Of a DNA stretch of 14,098 nt, positions 5,920-14,098 are shown piece by piece. The notes under the pieces were generated by a model, which searched no databases, was not told the DNA's origin, and was given only the letters and a program-made list of their open reading frames with translations. The translations under genes and the position numbers were made by a program. The stretch lies in the NCBI GenBank assembly GCA_030635025.1, contig DAOVZQ010000010.1, positions 1 through 14,098 on the forward strand, written 5' to 3'. Position 1 is the stretch's first letter, and every line of letters begins with the position of its first letter. Source of the stretch: a bacterium (GTDB taxonomy: Bacteria; Krumholzibacteriota; Krumholzibacteriia; LZORAL124-64-63).

Positions 5920-7692
5920 ATGCGTACGTCGTGTACTCTGGTCTTGGCAATGTTGGTCTGGTCCGTCGCGCATGCAGACGTTCCGCCACCGAGATCGATC
6001 CAGGTCTTTTTCGATCCCAACATGCAGACCAACTGGGCCACCGAGGGTTCATACATTGTTCAGAATTTCTATGTACTGGCCTACGACCTGCCTGGTGACG
6101 TGGGCGAATACCGATTCCATCTTGAGTTTAGCGATTCGGATTCATACTTCGGCATCACTTTTCCCGAGGGTGTCGAAAACAACGGATCTGGAGACGATTA
6201 CATACTGAATGTGACCGGGGATTGTCTGGATGGGGATGGCCTGGTAGTGCTTGCTACGGGGTACATACTTCATTTCAACGTGAACCTGGTTGATGCAACC
6301 CTGTGCTTGACGCCGATCGGTGACGTTGGTCCCGATGAGTCGGGCCTGGACTATCGACCCTGCGCATCCTCCCCGTGGGAAGACCTGACATTGCTCTACC
6401 CGGGTTGCGCCGTGTTCAACCCGTACAATAATTGGCCTGCGCCGATCATCAATAATGATCCCAATTACGTTGTGTTCAACTCCAGTTCTGTCGATGGCGA
6501 GCCGACCGATTCCGTAACCATCCCGATCAACTGGACCAAGACGCTTCTCAAATCGGGGGATCCTACGGAAGTGCACCGGATCGTTCTGGATCTGACCTGG
6601 AACCCCGCCGTGGCGACGTATGATGGGGTCACCTCTACCGCTCCCGCGGATTGGACGATCACTTCGGTGGCGGGGCCTGGGGTCCTGAACCTGACGATGG
6701 AGGGGCCTTCCGCCTTCGATCCACCCTTCAGCGGCGACACCCTGGCGAATGTGAGTTTCGTTCTCTCTCCCGATGAAGGTTCGACGACAGTCAACACGGT
6801 GGTAGCCGAACTGCTCGACCTTGATTCGTTGCCGATACTCTTCCTGCCCCCCTCTGAAGTAGACATGGCCGTAACCTGTGAGAAGGGGGATGTCGTTCCC
6901 AATGGGGACATAAATGCCTTTGATGCATTTTTTGTCCTGGAATTCGCGGCACTCCTGGAACAGCCAACACCCAAAGAGTATTGCCGTGCGGAGATGAATT
7001 ACAACGGCATGATCGATTCCGGCGATGCCGTGATCATCCTGGCTACGGCAGTCGGTGAGGTGCCCAAGGCCGGCTACTCGACCGCACTGACGAGTTTCGA
7101 GGCGACATCGAAAACCCTAAGGATGCAGGTTGCGGACGCTGCCGGCGTAGACCTGTCGATCCGATGGGATCCTGATCTGGGAAGTCTGGTGAACTGGGAC
7201 GTGCCTCCCTCGTTCCACGGGGCCCACCAGTCTGGAAACGGGGAGTTACGGCTGGCCTTGGTTCGTACCGACCCAATGGATGGAGAGATCGTTCTCGTTT
7301 TCGACACGGAGGCTCTTGAGGTCACGGTCGATGTCGCATGGATCTGGGGTTCTGACGGTATGCTGGCAGCAGACCACAGCGGTGAGAGCTATGTGCTTGG
7401 ACAAACCCCGTCTCGTCTGCCCATGATTCTGCCTCCTTCACCGAATCCCTTTAATCCTTCAACCATGATTCGTTATATGATGCCGAACGGAGGGTGGGCC
7501 GAGATTCGCATCCTCGATGCTCGAGGACGGCTCCTGTGGATGACGCATATCGACGTAACCAATTCCGGTCCAAACGAGCTGGAGTGGTGGGGAATCGACA
7601 TGCAGGGGCGATCGTTGGGGAGCGGGAGTTATATCATCGAATTGGTGACTAAAAACGGACGGTCGAGTACTCGTGCTACGTTGATTCAATAA
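5920..7692 (+). CDS. Secreted protein with cohesin-like, dockerin-like and PNPFNP sorting domains
   Basis: A 590-residue protein. ATG 5920 follows GAGGTG, which overlaps the stop of the preceding gene, so the two are translationally coupled. The signal peptide is residues 1-19 (VLAMLVWSVAHA). Residues about 20-190 are an unrecognised beta-rich region with four cysteines. About 195-320 is a cohesin-like beta sandwich (SVTIPINW...HRIVLDLTWNPAVATYDGV...LANVSFVLS). About 322-380 is a type I dockerin-like pair of EF-like repeats: GDVVPNGDINAFDAFFVLEF and AEMNYNGMIDSGDAVIILA. A further beta domain (380-490) precedes the C-terminal sorting domain (SPNPFNPSTMIRY...ILDARGRLLW). Dockerins bind cohesins in a calcium-dependent way; here the pair suggests self- or neighbour-assembly on the cell surface, not necessarily a cellulosome, since no glycosidase domain is seen. 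Confidence 0.85.
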   Translation: MRTSCTLVLAMLVWSVAHADVPPPRSIQVFFDPNMQTNWATEGSYIVQNFYVLAYDLPGDVGEYRFHLEFSDSDSYFGITFPEGVENNGSGDDYILNVTGDCLDGDGLVVLATGYILHFNVNLVDATLCLTPIGDVGPDESGLDYRPCASSPWEDLTLLYPGCAVFNPYNNWPAPIINNDPNYVVFNSSSVDGEPTDSVTIPINWTKTLLKSGDPTEVHRIVLDLTWNPAVATYDGVTSTAPADWTITSVAGPGVLNLTMEGPSAFDPPFSGDTLANVSFVLSPDEGSTTVNTVVAELLDLDSLPILFLPPSEVDMAVTCEKGDVVPNGDINAFDAFFVLEFAALLEQPTPKEYCRAEMNYNGMIDSGDAVIILATAVGEVPKAGYSTALTSFEATSKTLRMQVADAAGVDLSIRWDPDLGSLVNWDVPPSFHGAHQSGNGELRLALVRTDPMDGEIVLVFDTEALEVTVDVAWIWGSDGMLAADHSGESYVLGQTPSRLPMILPPSPNPFNPSTMIRYMMPNGGWAEIRILDARGRLLWMTHIDVTNSGPNELEWWGIDMQGRSLGSGSYIIELVTKNGRSSTRATLIQ

Positions 7693-7776
7693 CCGAACCT
7701 ACGATCCCGACCCCGAAATGAAGACCGCTCTGACGGCTCCGCTTTCATCCCCTGCATGGCGGGAAAACCGTCACTC

Positions 7777-7805
7777 TCGACGATAGCTCCAGCATCGGGT
7801 AGACT
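7777..7805 (+). promoter_or_regulatory. Possible promoter of the hydrolase-ntrYX operon
   Basis: TCGACG (7777-7782) and TAGACT (7800-7805) lie 17 bp apart, each matching four of six consensus bases. The predicted start would be near 7812, about 90 bases before ATG 7902. No strong terminator for the upstream gene was found between 7693 and this site. Confidence 0.3.
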
Positions 7806-7832
7806 ACGTCCGGATCGGCTCTGATCGACTGC

Positions 7833-7854
7833 GTGTCAGGGCGATTCAGGACAC
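7833..7854. promoter_or_regulatory. GTGTC-N12-GACAC dyad in the operon leader
   Basis: The half-sites GTGTC (7833-7837) and GACAC (7850-7854) are identical to the core half-sites of the dyads at 11601-11638, but spaced by 12 rather than 5 bases. Lying between the possible promoter and ATG 7902, it could serve in autoregulation by the operon's own NtrX or form an mRNA hairpin. The different spacing weakens the link. Confidence 0.3.
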
Positions 7855-7901
7855 AAGTCTCCCAAAGAACGCTCACGGACAGAACACGAAGGATACAGGC
7901 C

Positions 7902-8702
7902 ATGAAGATACATCACCTGAGAAACGCCACCTTCGTTGTCGAATCCGGCGACACCTTCATATTGATCGACCCCATGCTGAGTGGAAAAAGCGAGTTGCCG
8001 CCATTTGCGCGATTCCGACATAAGCCTGCAGATAATCCCACGGTCGCACTCCCGGAAAATGCGTCGCAAATCCTGGATAAAGTTACGCACTGTCTGATCA
8101 CACACAGCCAAACATTCGGGCTGAAGGCTTTACAGCATACAGATCATCTCGATGCGGCTGGAGAAACCTTCCTGGGCAAAAACAGTATTCCGGTCGTGTG
8201 TCGAACACAGGATGCGGCTTACCTCCGAAAGCTCGGTCTCACTGTTGAAACGACGCTGAGCTACTGGCAGCCGGAGCAACTCCTTGGTGGAAATATCACG
8301 GCCGTCCCCGCTAAACATGGCCACGGGTTCGTTCATTACCTTATGGCGAACGGTGCGGGATTCCATCTCCAGCTTCCGGATGAGCCTTCGATTTATATCA
8401 GCGGAGATACCGTTTTCACCAAGGACGTGGAACGGGCCCTGACCGAGTTGAAGCCGGATATCGCCGTGGTGGCGGCCGGCAGTGCCAGCTTGGATGTCGG
8501 CGGGCCGATTCTGATGCCGCTGGAGGAAATTATTACATTTGCACGAGTCGCCCCCAACAAGGTGATTGCCAATCATCTCGAAGCGCTGAACCATTGTCCC
8601 ACGACCCGGACACAGTTGAGGCAGGCCTTCGAGACCAACGGCTTGTCATCCAAGACATTCGTTCCGAATGATGGAGAGACGCTTGTCTTCGAGGTGAGTT
8701 GA
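7902..8702 (+). CDS. Metallo-beta-lactamase-fold hydrolase (Lactamase_B_2 / UlaG-like)
   Basis: A 266-residue cytoplasmic protein. ATG 7902 follows GAAGGA at a spacing of eight; in-frame upstream codons lack a ribosome site and extend into a basic, unconserved stretch. The start MKIHHLRNATFVVESGDTFILIDPML is the N-terminal beta layer of the UlaG-like branch. The metal site is recognisable: H68 (LITH), then H79-T-D81-H82-L-D, H139/H141 (AKHGHG), D169 (SGDT) and H225 (NHLEALNHC). The usual compact H-x-H-x-D-H is stretched here, with ten residues between H68 and H79; relatives with a THCQ..HFDHLD spacing exist to my knowledge. The substrate is unknown. Its stop overlaps the start of the kinase gene (TTGA), so it belongs to the signalling operon. 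Confidence 0.85.
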   Translation: MKIHHLRNATFVVESGDTFILIDPMLSGKSELPPFARFRHKPADNPTVALPENASQILDKVTHCLITHSQTFGLKALQHTDHLDAAGETFLGKNSIPVVCRTQDAAYLRKLGLTVETTLSYWQPEQLLGGNITAVPAKHGHGFVHYLMANGAGFHLQLPDEPSIYISGDTVFTKDVERALTELKPDIAVVAAGSASLDVGGPILMPLEEIITFARVAPNKVIANHLEALNHCPTTRTQLRQAFETNGLSSKTFVPNDGETLVFEVS

Positions 8703-10212
8703 TCACGCCGGGTTTGTCTGGAGACCCAGCCCCACGACCCCGAATCCCGGAGCCCCAATTGCAAAGACGCCTATTCATCCTCTTCCTGACCCTCTCGCTG
8801 ATCCCCGCGATCGCGATCCTCGCCGTGAACTGGCAGATCAGCCAGCGACACCTCGAAATGCTGGACAGTCCGGGTCTGCGGGAAGCCCTTGAGAGCTCGC
8901 TGGACCTGGCGCGTGACGAGTTGAATCGTTGCCGGGAGACAACGCGCGTCGGTCTGGATAAGCTGGTTCTTGTCGACACCGGCAGCACGTTGCCTCCGAC
9001 CGCGGACGGCACAGCGCTGGCCCGGATTTCCAATGGAACGATCCTTCAGGTCACGGGCCCTTCAAGCAGTGAGCTCGAACAGGCCCTGCTTAACCTGGCG
9101 GCCAATCCACCGAGTGACGCTATCCGCATCACCTTGCCTGACGGTGAGTGGATCGTCGCGGCCCGTGCAACTCCGCATGGAACCCTGGCTCTGGCGCACC
9201 CACTCAACCCCGACCTGGCGCGCCGCCTGGATGCCATCACCCAGGGCAGCGCCCGGATTCGCCAGATGCGCCTCTACTATGGAGACCTGCTGCGCGGTGA
9301 CGCATTGACCACTTTGCTGGTGCTGGGTCTGGTGGTGCTGGTCTCCGCCTTGTTGCTCTCGCGCGCGTTTGCTCGTCGTATCGCCAAGCCGATCAATGCC
9401 CTGGCCGCCGGTACGCGAAAGGTCGCCGCGGGGGATCTGGAGCATCGTGTGGATGTGGACGCGCCCGCGGAATTGGGTCAACTGGTCTCGGCCTTCAACC
9501 GTATGACCGACGACCTGCGCACCGGCAAGGAAGACCTGATCCAGGCCGAACGCGTAGCGGCCTGGCGAGGCGTGGCGCGGCGGCTCGCGCACGAGATCAA
9601 GAATCCGCTGACCCCCATCACCCTGGCCATGCATCGCATCGGCAAGCGCTCCGACGATCCCGCCGTAACCGACTCCGTGCAGACCGTCCTCGAAGAAACC
9701 GAGAACCTGAAACGCCTGGCCGACGAGTTTTCCCAGTACGCCCGACTGCCTGTTCCCCATCCGGAAGCCGTCGACCTGCTCGAACTAACCCGCGCGGTCG
9801 TGCAACTCTACACTGGGGATGAACGTCTGGAAGTGGTCTGGGATGTTCCGACCGAAACGACTCCGGTGCGCGTGGACCCGGGACAGATCCGGCAGGCGTT
9901 GGCCAACCTGGTCAAGAACGCCGTGGCGGCCATCGACGGCGCCGGGCGAATCACCATTCGGCTGGAGCGCCGGGACCGGCAGTTCGTCCTGGAGATCATC
10001 GACTCGGGTCCAGGGCTGGCCGACCCGCCCGATCGCGTGTTCGAGCCCTACTACACAACCAAGGATACCGGCACCGGGTTGGGGTTGCCCATCTCGCGCA
10101 AGATCCTCGAAGATCACGACGGCAGCCTGGCGGCCGCCAATCATCCCGAAGGCGGAGCGGTGATACGCATGACCCTCCCCGTGGATATCGCCCGTAGGCA
10201 GGAGGACTCCCC

Positions 10213-10216
<4 letters not shown>
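8699..10216 (+). CDS. ntrY: NtrY-type membrane histidine kinase
   Basis: A 505-residue sensor kinase. TTG 8699 overlaps the hydrolase stop by four bases, with GAGGTG just upstream; no ATG occurs before the first helix. Domains in order: TM1 (25-43), an extracytoplasmic region of about 155 residues that I do not recognise, TM2 (about 202-222), HAMP (about 222-275), a phosphoacceptor H box VARRLAHEIKNPLTPI with H298, then a HATPase domain with N box NLVKNA (N403, N407), DSGPG (435-439) and GTGLGL (458-463). The H-box wording is that of the NtrY/NtrB branch, which feeds sigma-54 activators. Unlike many NtrY proteins no PAS domain is seen between HAMP and the H box. It is expected to phosphorylate the NtrX-like protein encoded immediately downstream (four-base overlap). 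Confidence 0.9.
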
Positions 10217-11577
<1,361 letters not shown>

Positions 11578-11600
11578 GCTGTTTCCTCGCGCGGCTTTGG

Positions 11601-11638
11601 CGTGTCGCCAGGACATCGCGCCGTGTCGCCGGGACACG
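11601..11638. promoter_or_regulatory. Tandem dyads, candidate NtrX enhancer (UAS)
   Basis: Two copies of GTGTCGCCRGGACA (11602-11615 and 11623-11636) are 21 bp apart, two helical turns. The second forms a perfect CGTGTC-N5-GACACG dyad (11622-11638); the first is the same with one mismatched arm position (CGTGTC-N5-GACATC, 11601-11617). They lie about 120 bp upstream of a sigma-54-type promoter and directly after the gene of a Fis-type activator. A hairpin terminator is less likely because no T-run follows. Confidence 0.6.
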
Positions 11639-11737
11639 ATTCAGCGGCTGTGAGGCGCCTTGACTCCGGCTAATGGCGCGCCGGCAAACCCATGCAGGAT
11701 ACCGAGATACAGTAAGAGAATACCTCCCCTAACCGAA

Positions 11738-11752
11738 CGGCACACCCCTTGC
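11738..11752 (+). promoter_or_regulatory. Sigma-54 (-24/-12) promoter
   Basis: CGGCACACCCCTTGC matches the TGGCACG-N4-TTGC consensus with GGCAC and TTGC intact, and 12 bases from the first G of the GG to the G of the invariant GC, the canonical spacing. The expected start is near 11764, giving a leader of about 48 bases before ATG 11812, which has its own ribosome site. It would drive the barrel gene and the DUF4390-like gene. Confidence 0.65.
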
Positions 11753-11811
11753 CCCTTGCACAGCGAACCCCAAGTGAATCCTCGATCGCTGTCCAACGGG
11801 ATGGAGCAGAC

Positions 11812-13527
11812 ATGAACTCGCCGAAACTCACACTCGTGAACCTTTTCTTCTGGGTGCTGGTCCTGGTACTGACCGCGCTGGCCATCGGGCTGATCAATGA
11901 TTCGGCTACAGCCGCGGAGACCCGAACCGTGGAAACGGTCCTCGCCCTCAACGGTGACACCTCGGAAGGAACGATCCCGTCCTCGGCGCGAACGCGCCGC
12001 TCCGACGATGACGTGACGTTCCGTTATCTGGACGACCGGTTCGTCTCGGTCGCGGTGACCGGTAGCTTCAACGAATGGGATTCGGTCGCGATGGAGCTCG
12101 ACTCGGAGTCGGGTGTGTGGTCGGTGACCTTGAGCCTTGAGCCCGGTCGGCATCGTTATCAGTTCCTCGTCGAAGACTCGGCCGAAAGCTGGGAGGCAAT
12201 CGACCCGTCCAATCCCCACATCCGCCTTATCGGCGAACTGGGTTGGGTCTCGCTGATCACCGTCCCCGACGATGAGGACGACTTAGACGACGCGGCCGAT
12301 GAAGACTCAGACACAAGCCGTGTGGTCGTGAACTTCGATCTGGATCTGGGCTCCGACACGGGCTGCGACGACGAGGACTACTGGGAAAGGCACGGCCAGC
12401 GTTTCGCCCGTCGCGAGCTGAGCCGCCAATACGACGACGAAGCCGACAACACCTCTTTCCAGCGCGTGGACGGTTTCTCCCTTCGCTTCCGTCCGACCGG
12501 CATCTCCCGGGAGGATTACGGCCCCGCGGTCAAGGGGCTGTTCTCATATGGATTCCGCAGAGAGGAATGGACCCTCGGCGGCCTGTTGGTCCAGCCCCTG
12601 CTGGCGAACCAGCGTCTGCTGGCCCGCGTCACCGCTCATTCGGGTACCGACTTCCAGGACAACACCGGCATCGACGGACTCGAGAACAGCTTGGCCGGCG
12701 TGTTTTTCCGCGAAGACTATCGCGACTACTACCAACGGGAGGGCGTGACCGTCAGCCTGGTGGGCTACCCCATGAGTACGATCCGTCTTGAAGCGGGCTA
12801 CGAATCCAGCAGCTACTCCTCGCTGGAAACACGCGAGACCTGGTCCTTCGCTGATGGTGAGTACGCAGAAAATCCCGCCGTCGACGAAGGCATGCTCCGC
12901 TGCTACTTCGCCAACGCCCTGATCGGTACGCGGAACAATCATATCCTGGCGAACTGGGAATCGGGGCGCAACCACACGGGCGACCGCTTCGACTACTCGC
13001 TGATGAAGACGTCCTACCGGGGACGTGTGCACATGAGCTCGTCGCGCTACATGGACTTCCGCGTGATGTACGCGACGGGGCTGTCGGGCGAGTTGCCGGT
13101 TCAACGACGCTTCCCGGTTGGCGGTCTCGGCACCGTGCGCGGCTACCGCTACCAGTCGTTGCTGACGCCCGACCCCGACCTGGTCACGCCCTTGTTGGCC
13201 AAGGGCGGCCAGCGCATGCTCGTAACGAACTTCGAGTACGCCTTTTCCTTTGATACGGATGTGATCTGGACTCCGGGCCCCGATGACGACTGGGGCGACT
13301 TCGAGGGCTTCGGCAACATCGACATCGACTCGGCCCTGTTCCTGTTCTTCGACGCCGGCATGGCCTGGGAAAACCGCACGGCCGATTTCGATCTGGACGA
13401 CCTGAAGTCCAGCGCGGGAATCGGCTTCCAGTTCGACGACGACGGCCCCCGCATCGACGTCATCAAGACCCTGAACGACGGGGGTCACAACACCCTTGTC
13501 CAGATCCGGTTGGAACGGACGTTCTGA
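11812..13527 (+). CDS. Outer-membrane Omp85-type barrel with N-terminal AMPK-type glycogen-binding domain
   Basis: A 571-residue protein. ATG 11812 has GGAG six bases upstream; a start further 5' would overlap the -12 promoter element. Residues 1 to about 35 are a signal peptide (LFFWVLVLVLTALAIGLINDSATAA). Residues about 74-150 read VSVAVTGSFNEWDSVAMEL...GVWSVTLSLEPGRHRYQFLVED...WEAIDPSNP, the pattern of the AMPK-beta/CBM48 glycogen-binding domain. An acidic linker (DDEDDLDDAADEDSD) follows. From about 175 to the end is a beta barrel with the Omp85/BamA-type motif GLGTVRGYRYQ (V442-R443-G444-Y445) and a terminal strand LVQIRLERTF ending in Phe, the usual Bam recognition signal. No POTRA domains are seen, so it is unlikely to be BamA itself. 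Carbohydrate binding in the periplasm is inferred from the domain only. It is followed 13 bp later by the DUF4390-like gene. Confidence 0.85.
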   Translation: MNSPKLTLVNLFFWVLVLVLTALAIGLINDSATAAETRTVETVLALNGDTSEGTIPSSARTRRSDDDVTFRYLDDRFVSVAVTGSFNEWDSVAMELDSESGVWSVTLSLEPGRHRYQFLVEDSAESWEAIDPSNPHIRLIGELGWVSLITVPDDEDDLDDAADEDSDTSRVVVNFDLDLGSDTGCDDEDYWERHGQRFARRELSRQYDDEADNTSFQRVDGFSLRFRPTGISREDYGPAVKGLFSYGFRREEWTLGGLLVQPLLANQRLLARVTAHSGTDFQDNTGIDGLENSLAGVFFREDYRDYYQREGVTVSLVGYPMSTIRLEAGYESSSYSSLETRETWSFADGEYAENPAVDEGMLRCYFANALIGTRNNHILANWESGRNHTGDRFDYSLMKTSYRGRVHMSSSRYMDFRVMYATGLSGELPVQRRFPVGGLGTVRGYRYQSLLTPDPDLVTPLLAKGGQRMLVTNFEYAFSFDTDVIWTPGPDDDWGDFEGFGNIDIDSALFLFFDAGMAWENRTADFDLDDLKSSAGIGFQFDDDGPRIDVIKTLNDGGHNTLVQIRLERTF

Positions 13528-13540
13528 TTTGAATGGAATC

Positions 13541-14098
13541 ATGAACTCGTCAGCGAATCTTAGGCCGGTCCCGATGGGGTCGGCCCGATTCGCTTGTCTG
13601 CGGGTCTTGTGGATCGCAGCCGTAATGGTTCTGATCGGCGTGCCCCCGGCCTGCGCCCAGGATACCGCCGACCCCACACTGGAGATCGGCCCACCCTACC
13701 TGCAAAACGGAATACTGAGTTTCGACCTGGAAGTGTCCGACCTGTTCGGCGGCGGGGCGACCGAGGCCCTCCACTCCGGATTGCCGGCCACGGTGATCGT
13801 GCAGTGGGGTATCCTGCGCCAACGTTCGGGCTGGTGGGACGACAAGATCGTTTCGGGATCCACCTTTTTTCGCGTCTTCTATGACGTGCTGGAGCAACGT
13901 TACGATCTCTTCGACCGATCGGGCCGCCCTTTGGCCAGCAGTGACCAACTGTCGACGATCGAAGACGCCCTCTGCCGTCGGCGGGGACTCTCGACCGTAC
14001 GAGCCGACCGCCTGGATGCCGATGCACACTATATGATAGAAGTGATGGCCCGTCTCGAGCCCCTGGATGAGCAGGAAATCACCGACCTGGAAGCCTGG
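13541..14098 (+). CDS. DUF4390-like exported protein, 3' end outside window
   Basis: 186 codons are open from ATG 13541 to the right edge with no stop. The ribosome site is weak (TGGA); ATG 13574 is an alternative that gives a shorter signal peptide. The signal peptide ends near residue 39 (MVLIGVPPACA, before QDTADP). The mature part reads LEIGPPYLQNGILSFDLEVSDLF, then ALHSGLPATVIVQWGILRQRSGWWDDKIV and FFRVFYDVLEQRYDLFD. It continues with SDQLSTIEDALCRRRGL. This order (long strand, 'L..GLP..V', 'WWD', 'Y.V....Y.L', then an 'I..AL' helix) matches my memory of DUF4390, which in beta- and gamma-proteobacteria is encoded beside ntrY and ntrX. The function is not established. It lies 13 bp after the barrel gene and is probably co-transcribed from the sigma-54 promoter. 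Confidence 0.75.
   Translation, partial: MNSSANLRPVPMGSARFACLRVLWIAAVMVLIGVPPACAQDTADPTLEIGPPYLQNGILSFDLEVSDLFGGGATEALHSGLPATVIVQWGILRQRSGWWDDKIVSGSTFFRVFYDVLEQRYDLFDRSGRPLASSDQLSTIEDALCRRRGLSTVRADRLDADAHYMIEVMARLEPLDEQEITDLEAW

Noticed and set aside
7693..7776. Terminator after the dockerin-like gene
   Set aside because: No stable stem followed by Ts could be found by eye; Rho-dependent ending or readthrough remain possible.
8980..8996. GGCAGCACGTTGC as a sigma-54 promoter
   Set aside because: The spacing is one base short and it lies within the kinase coding sequence.
11622..11638. Hairpin terminator after ntrX
   Set aside because: Only a 6-bp stem with no T-run; the tandem 21-bp repeat is better explained as activator sites.
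12544..13677. Minus-strand ORF of 377 codons opposite the barrel gene
   Set aside because: It is the shadow of a GC-rich coding region with an intact barrel; low-complexity Val/Gly/Arg/Gln translation and no domain.

Overview
The window reads as chromosomal DNA of a Gram-negative, fairly GC-rich bacterium. Two secreted proteins (3917-5917, 5920-7692) end in the beta-sandwich 'PNPFNP' sorting-type domain (FlgD-Ig / type IX-like C-terminal domain). That domain is common in FCB-group and related candidate phyla such as Krumholzibacteriota, Eisenbacteria and Latescibacteria. Outer-membrane barrels and lipid-anchored or secreted proteins fit a diderm. The phylum is inference.

Layout. (1) 1-2190, minus strand: an ATP-grasp ligase, a small membrane protein with clustered cysteines, and the start of an outer-membrane porin/receptor-like protein running off the left edge. 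(2) 2191-3830, a composition break: a G-rich then AT-rich intergenic stretch with palindromes, followed by what looks like an integron-type gene cassette. That cassette begins at a GTTAGGC core at 2540, carries an AT-rich lipoprotein with a putative Ig (He_PIG-like) domain, and ends in a good attC-like site at 3067-3164. A second secreted-protein gene (3199-3783) follows, ending at half of another attC-like site. No integrase gene is in the window. (3) 3845-7692: a promoter and a two-gene unit of surface proteins. One is a seven-bladed FG-GAP propeller plus a cohesin-like domain and sorting domain; the other is a cohesin-like domain plus a dockerin-like domain and sorting domain. (4) 7902-11577: a tightly overlapping operon of a metallo-beta-lactamase-fold hydrolase, a NtrY-type histidine kinase and a NtrX-type sigma-54 activator. 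(5) 11578-14098: two tandem dyads 21 bp apart, a near-consensus -24/-12 (sigma-54) promoter, then an outer-membrane barrel carrying an N-terminal AMPK-type glycogen-binding (CBM48-like) domain, and the start of a DUF4390-like exported protein.

How they fit together. The right half looks like a self-contained signalling module. A membrane kinase phosphorylates NtrX, which would bind the tandem dyads and, with sigma-54, switch on the adjacent barrel/DUF4390 genes. The two propeller/dockerin proteins may form a surface assembly, since each carries a cohesin-like domain and one also carries a dockerin-like domain. The cassette-like island between regions (1) and (3) is the most likely recently acquired DNA. 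All functional calls rest on motifs read by eye; no database search was run.
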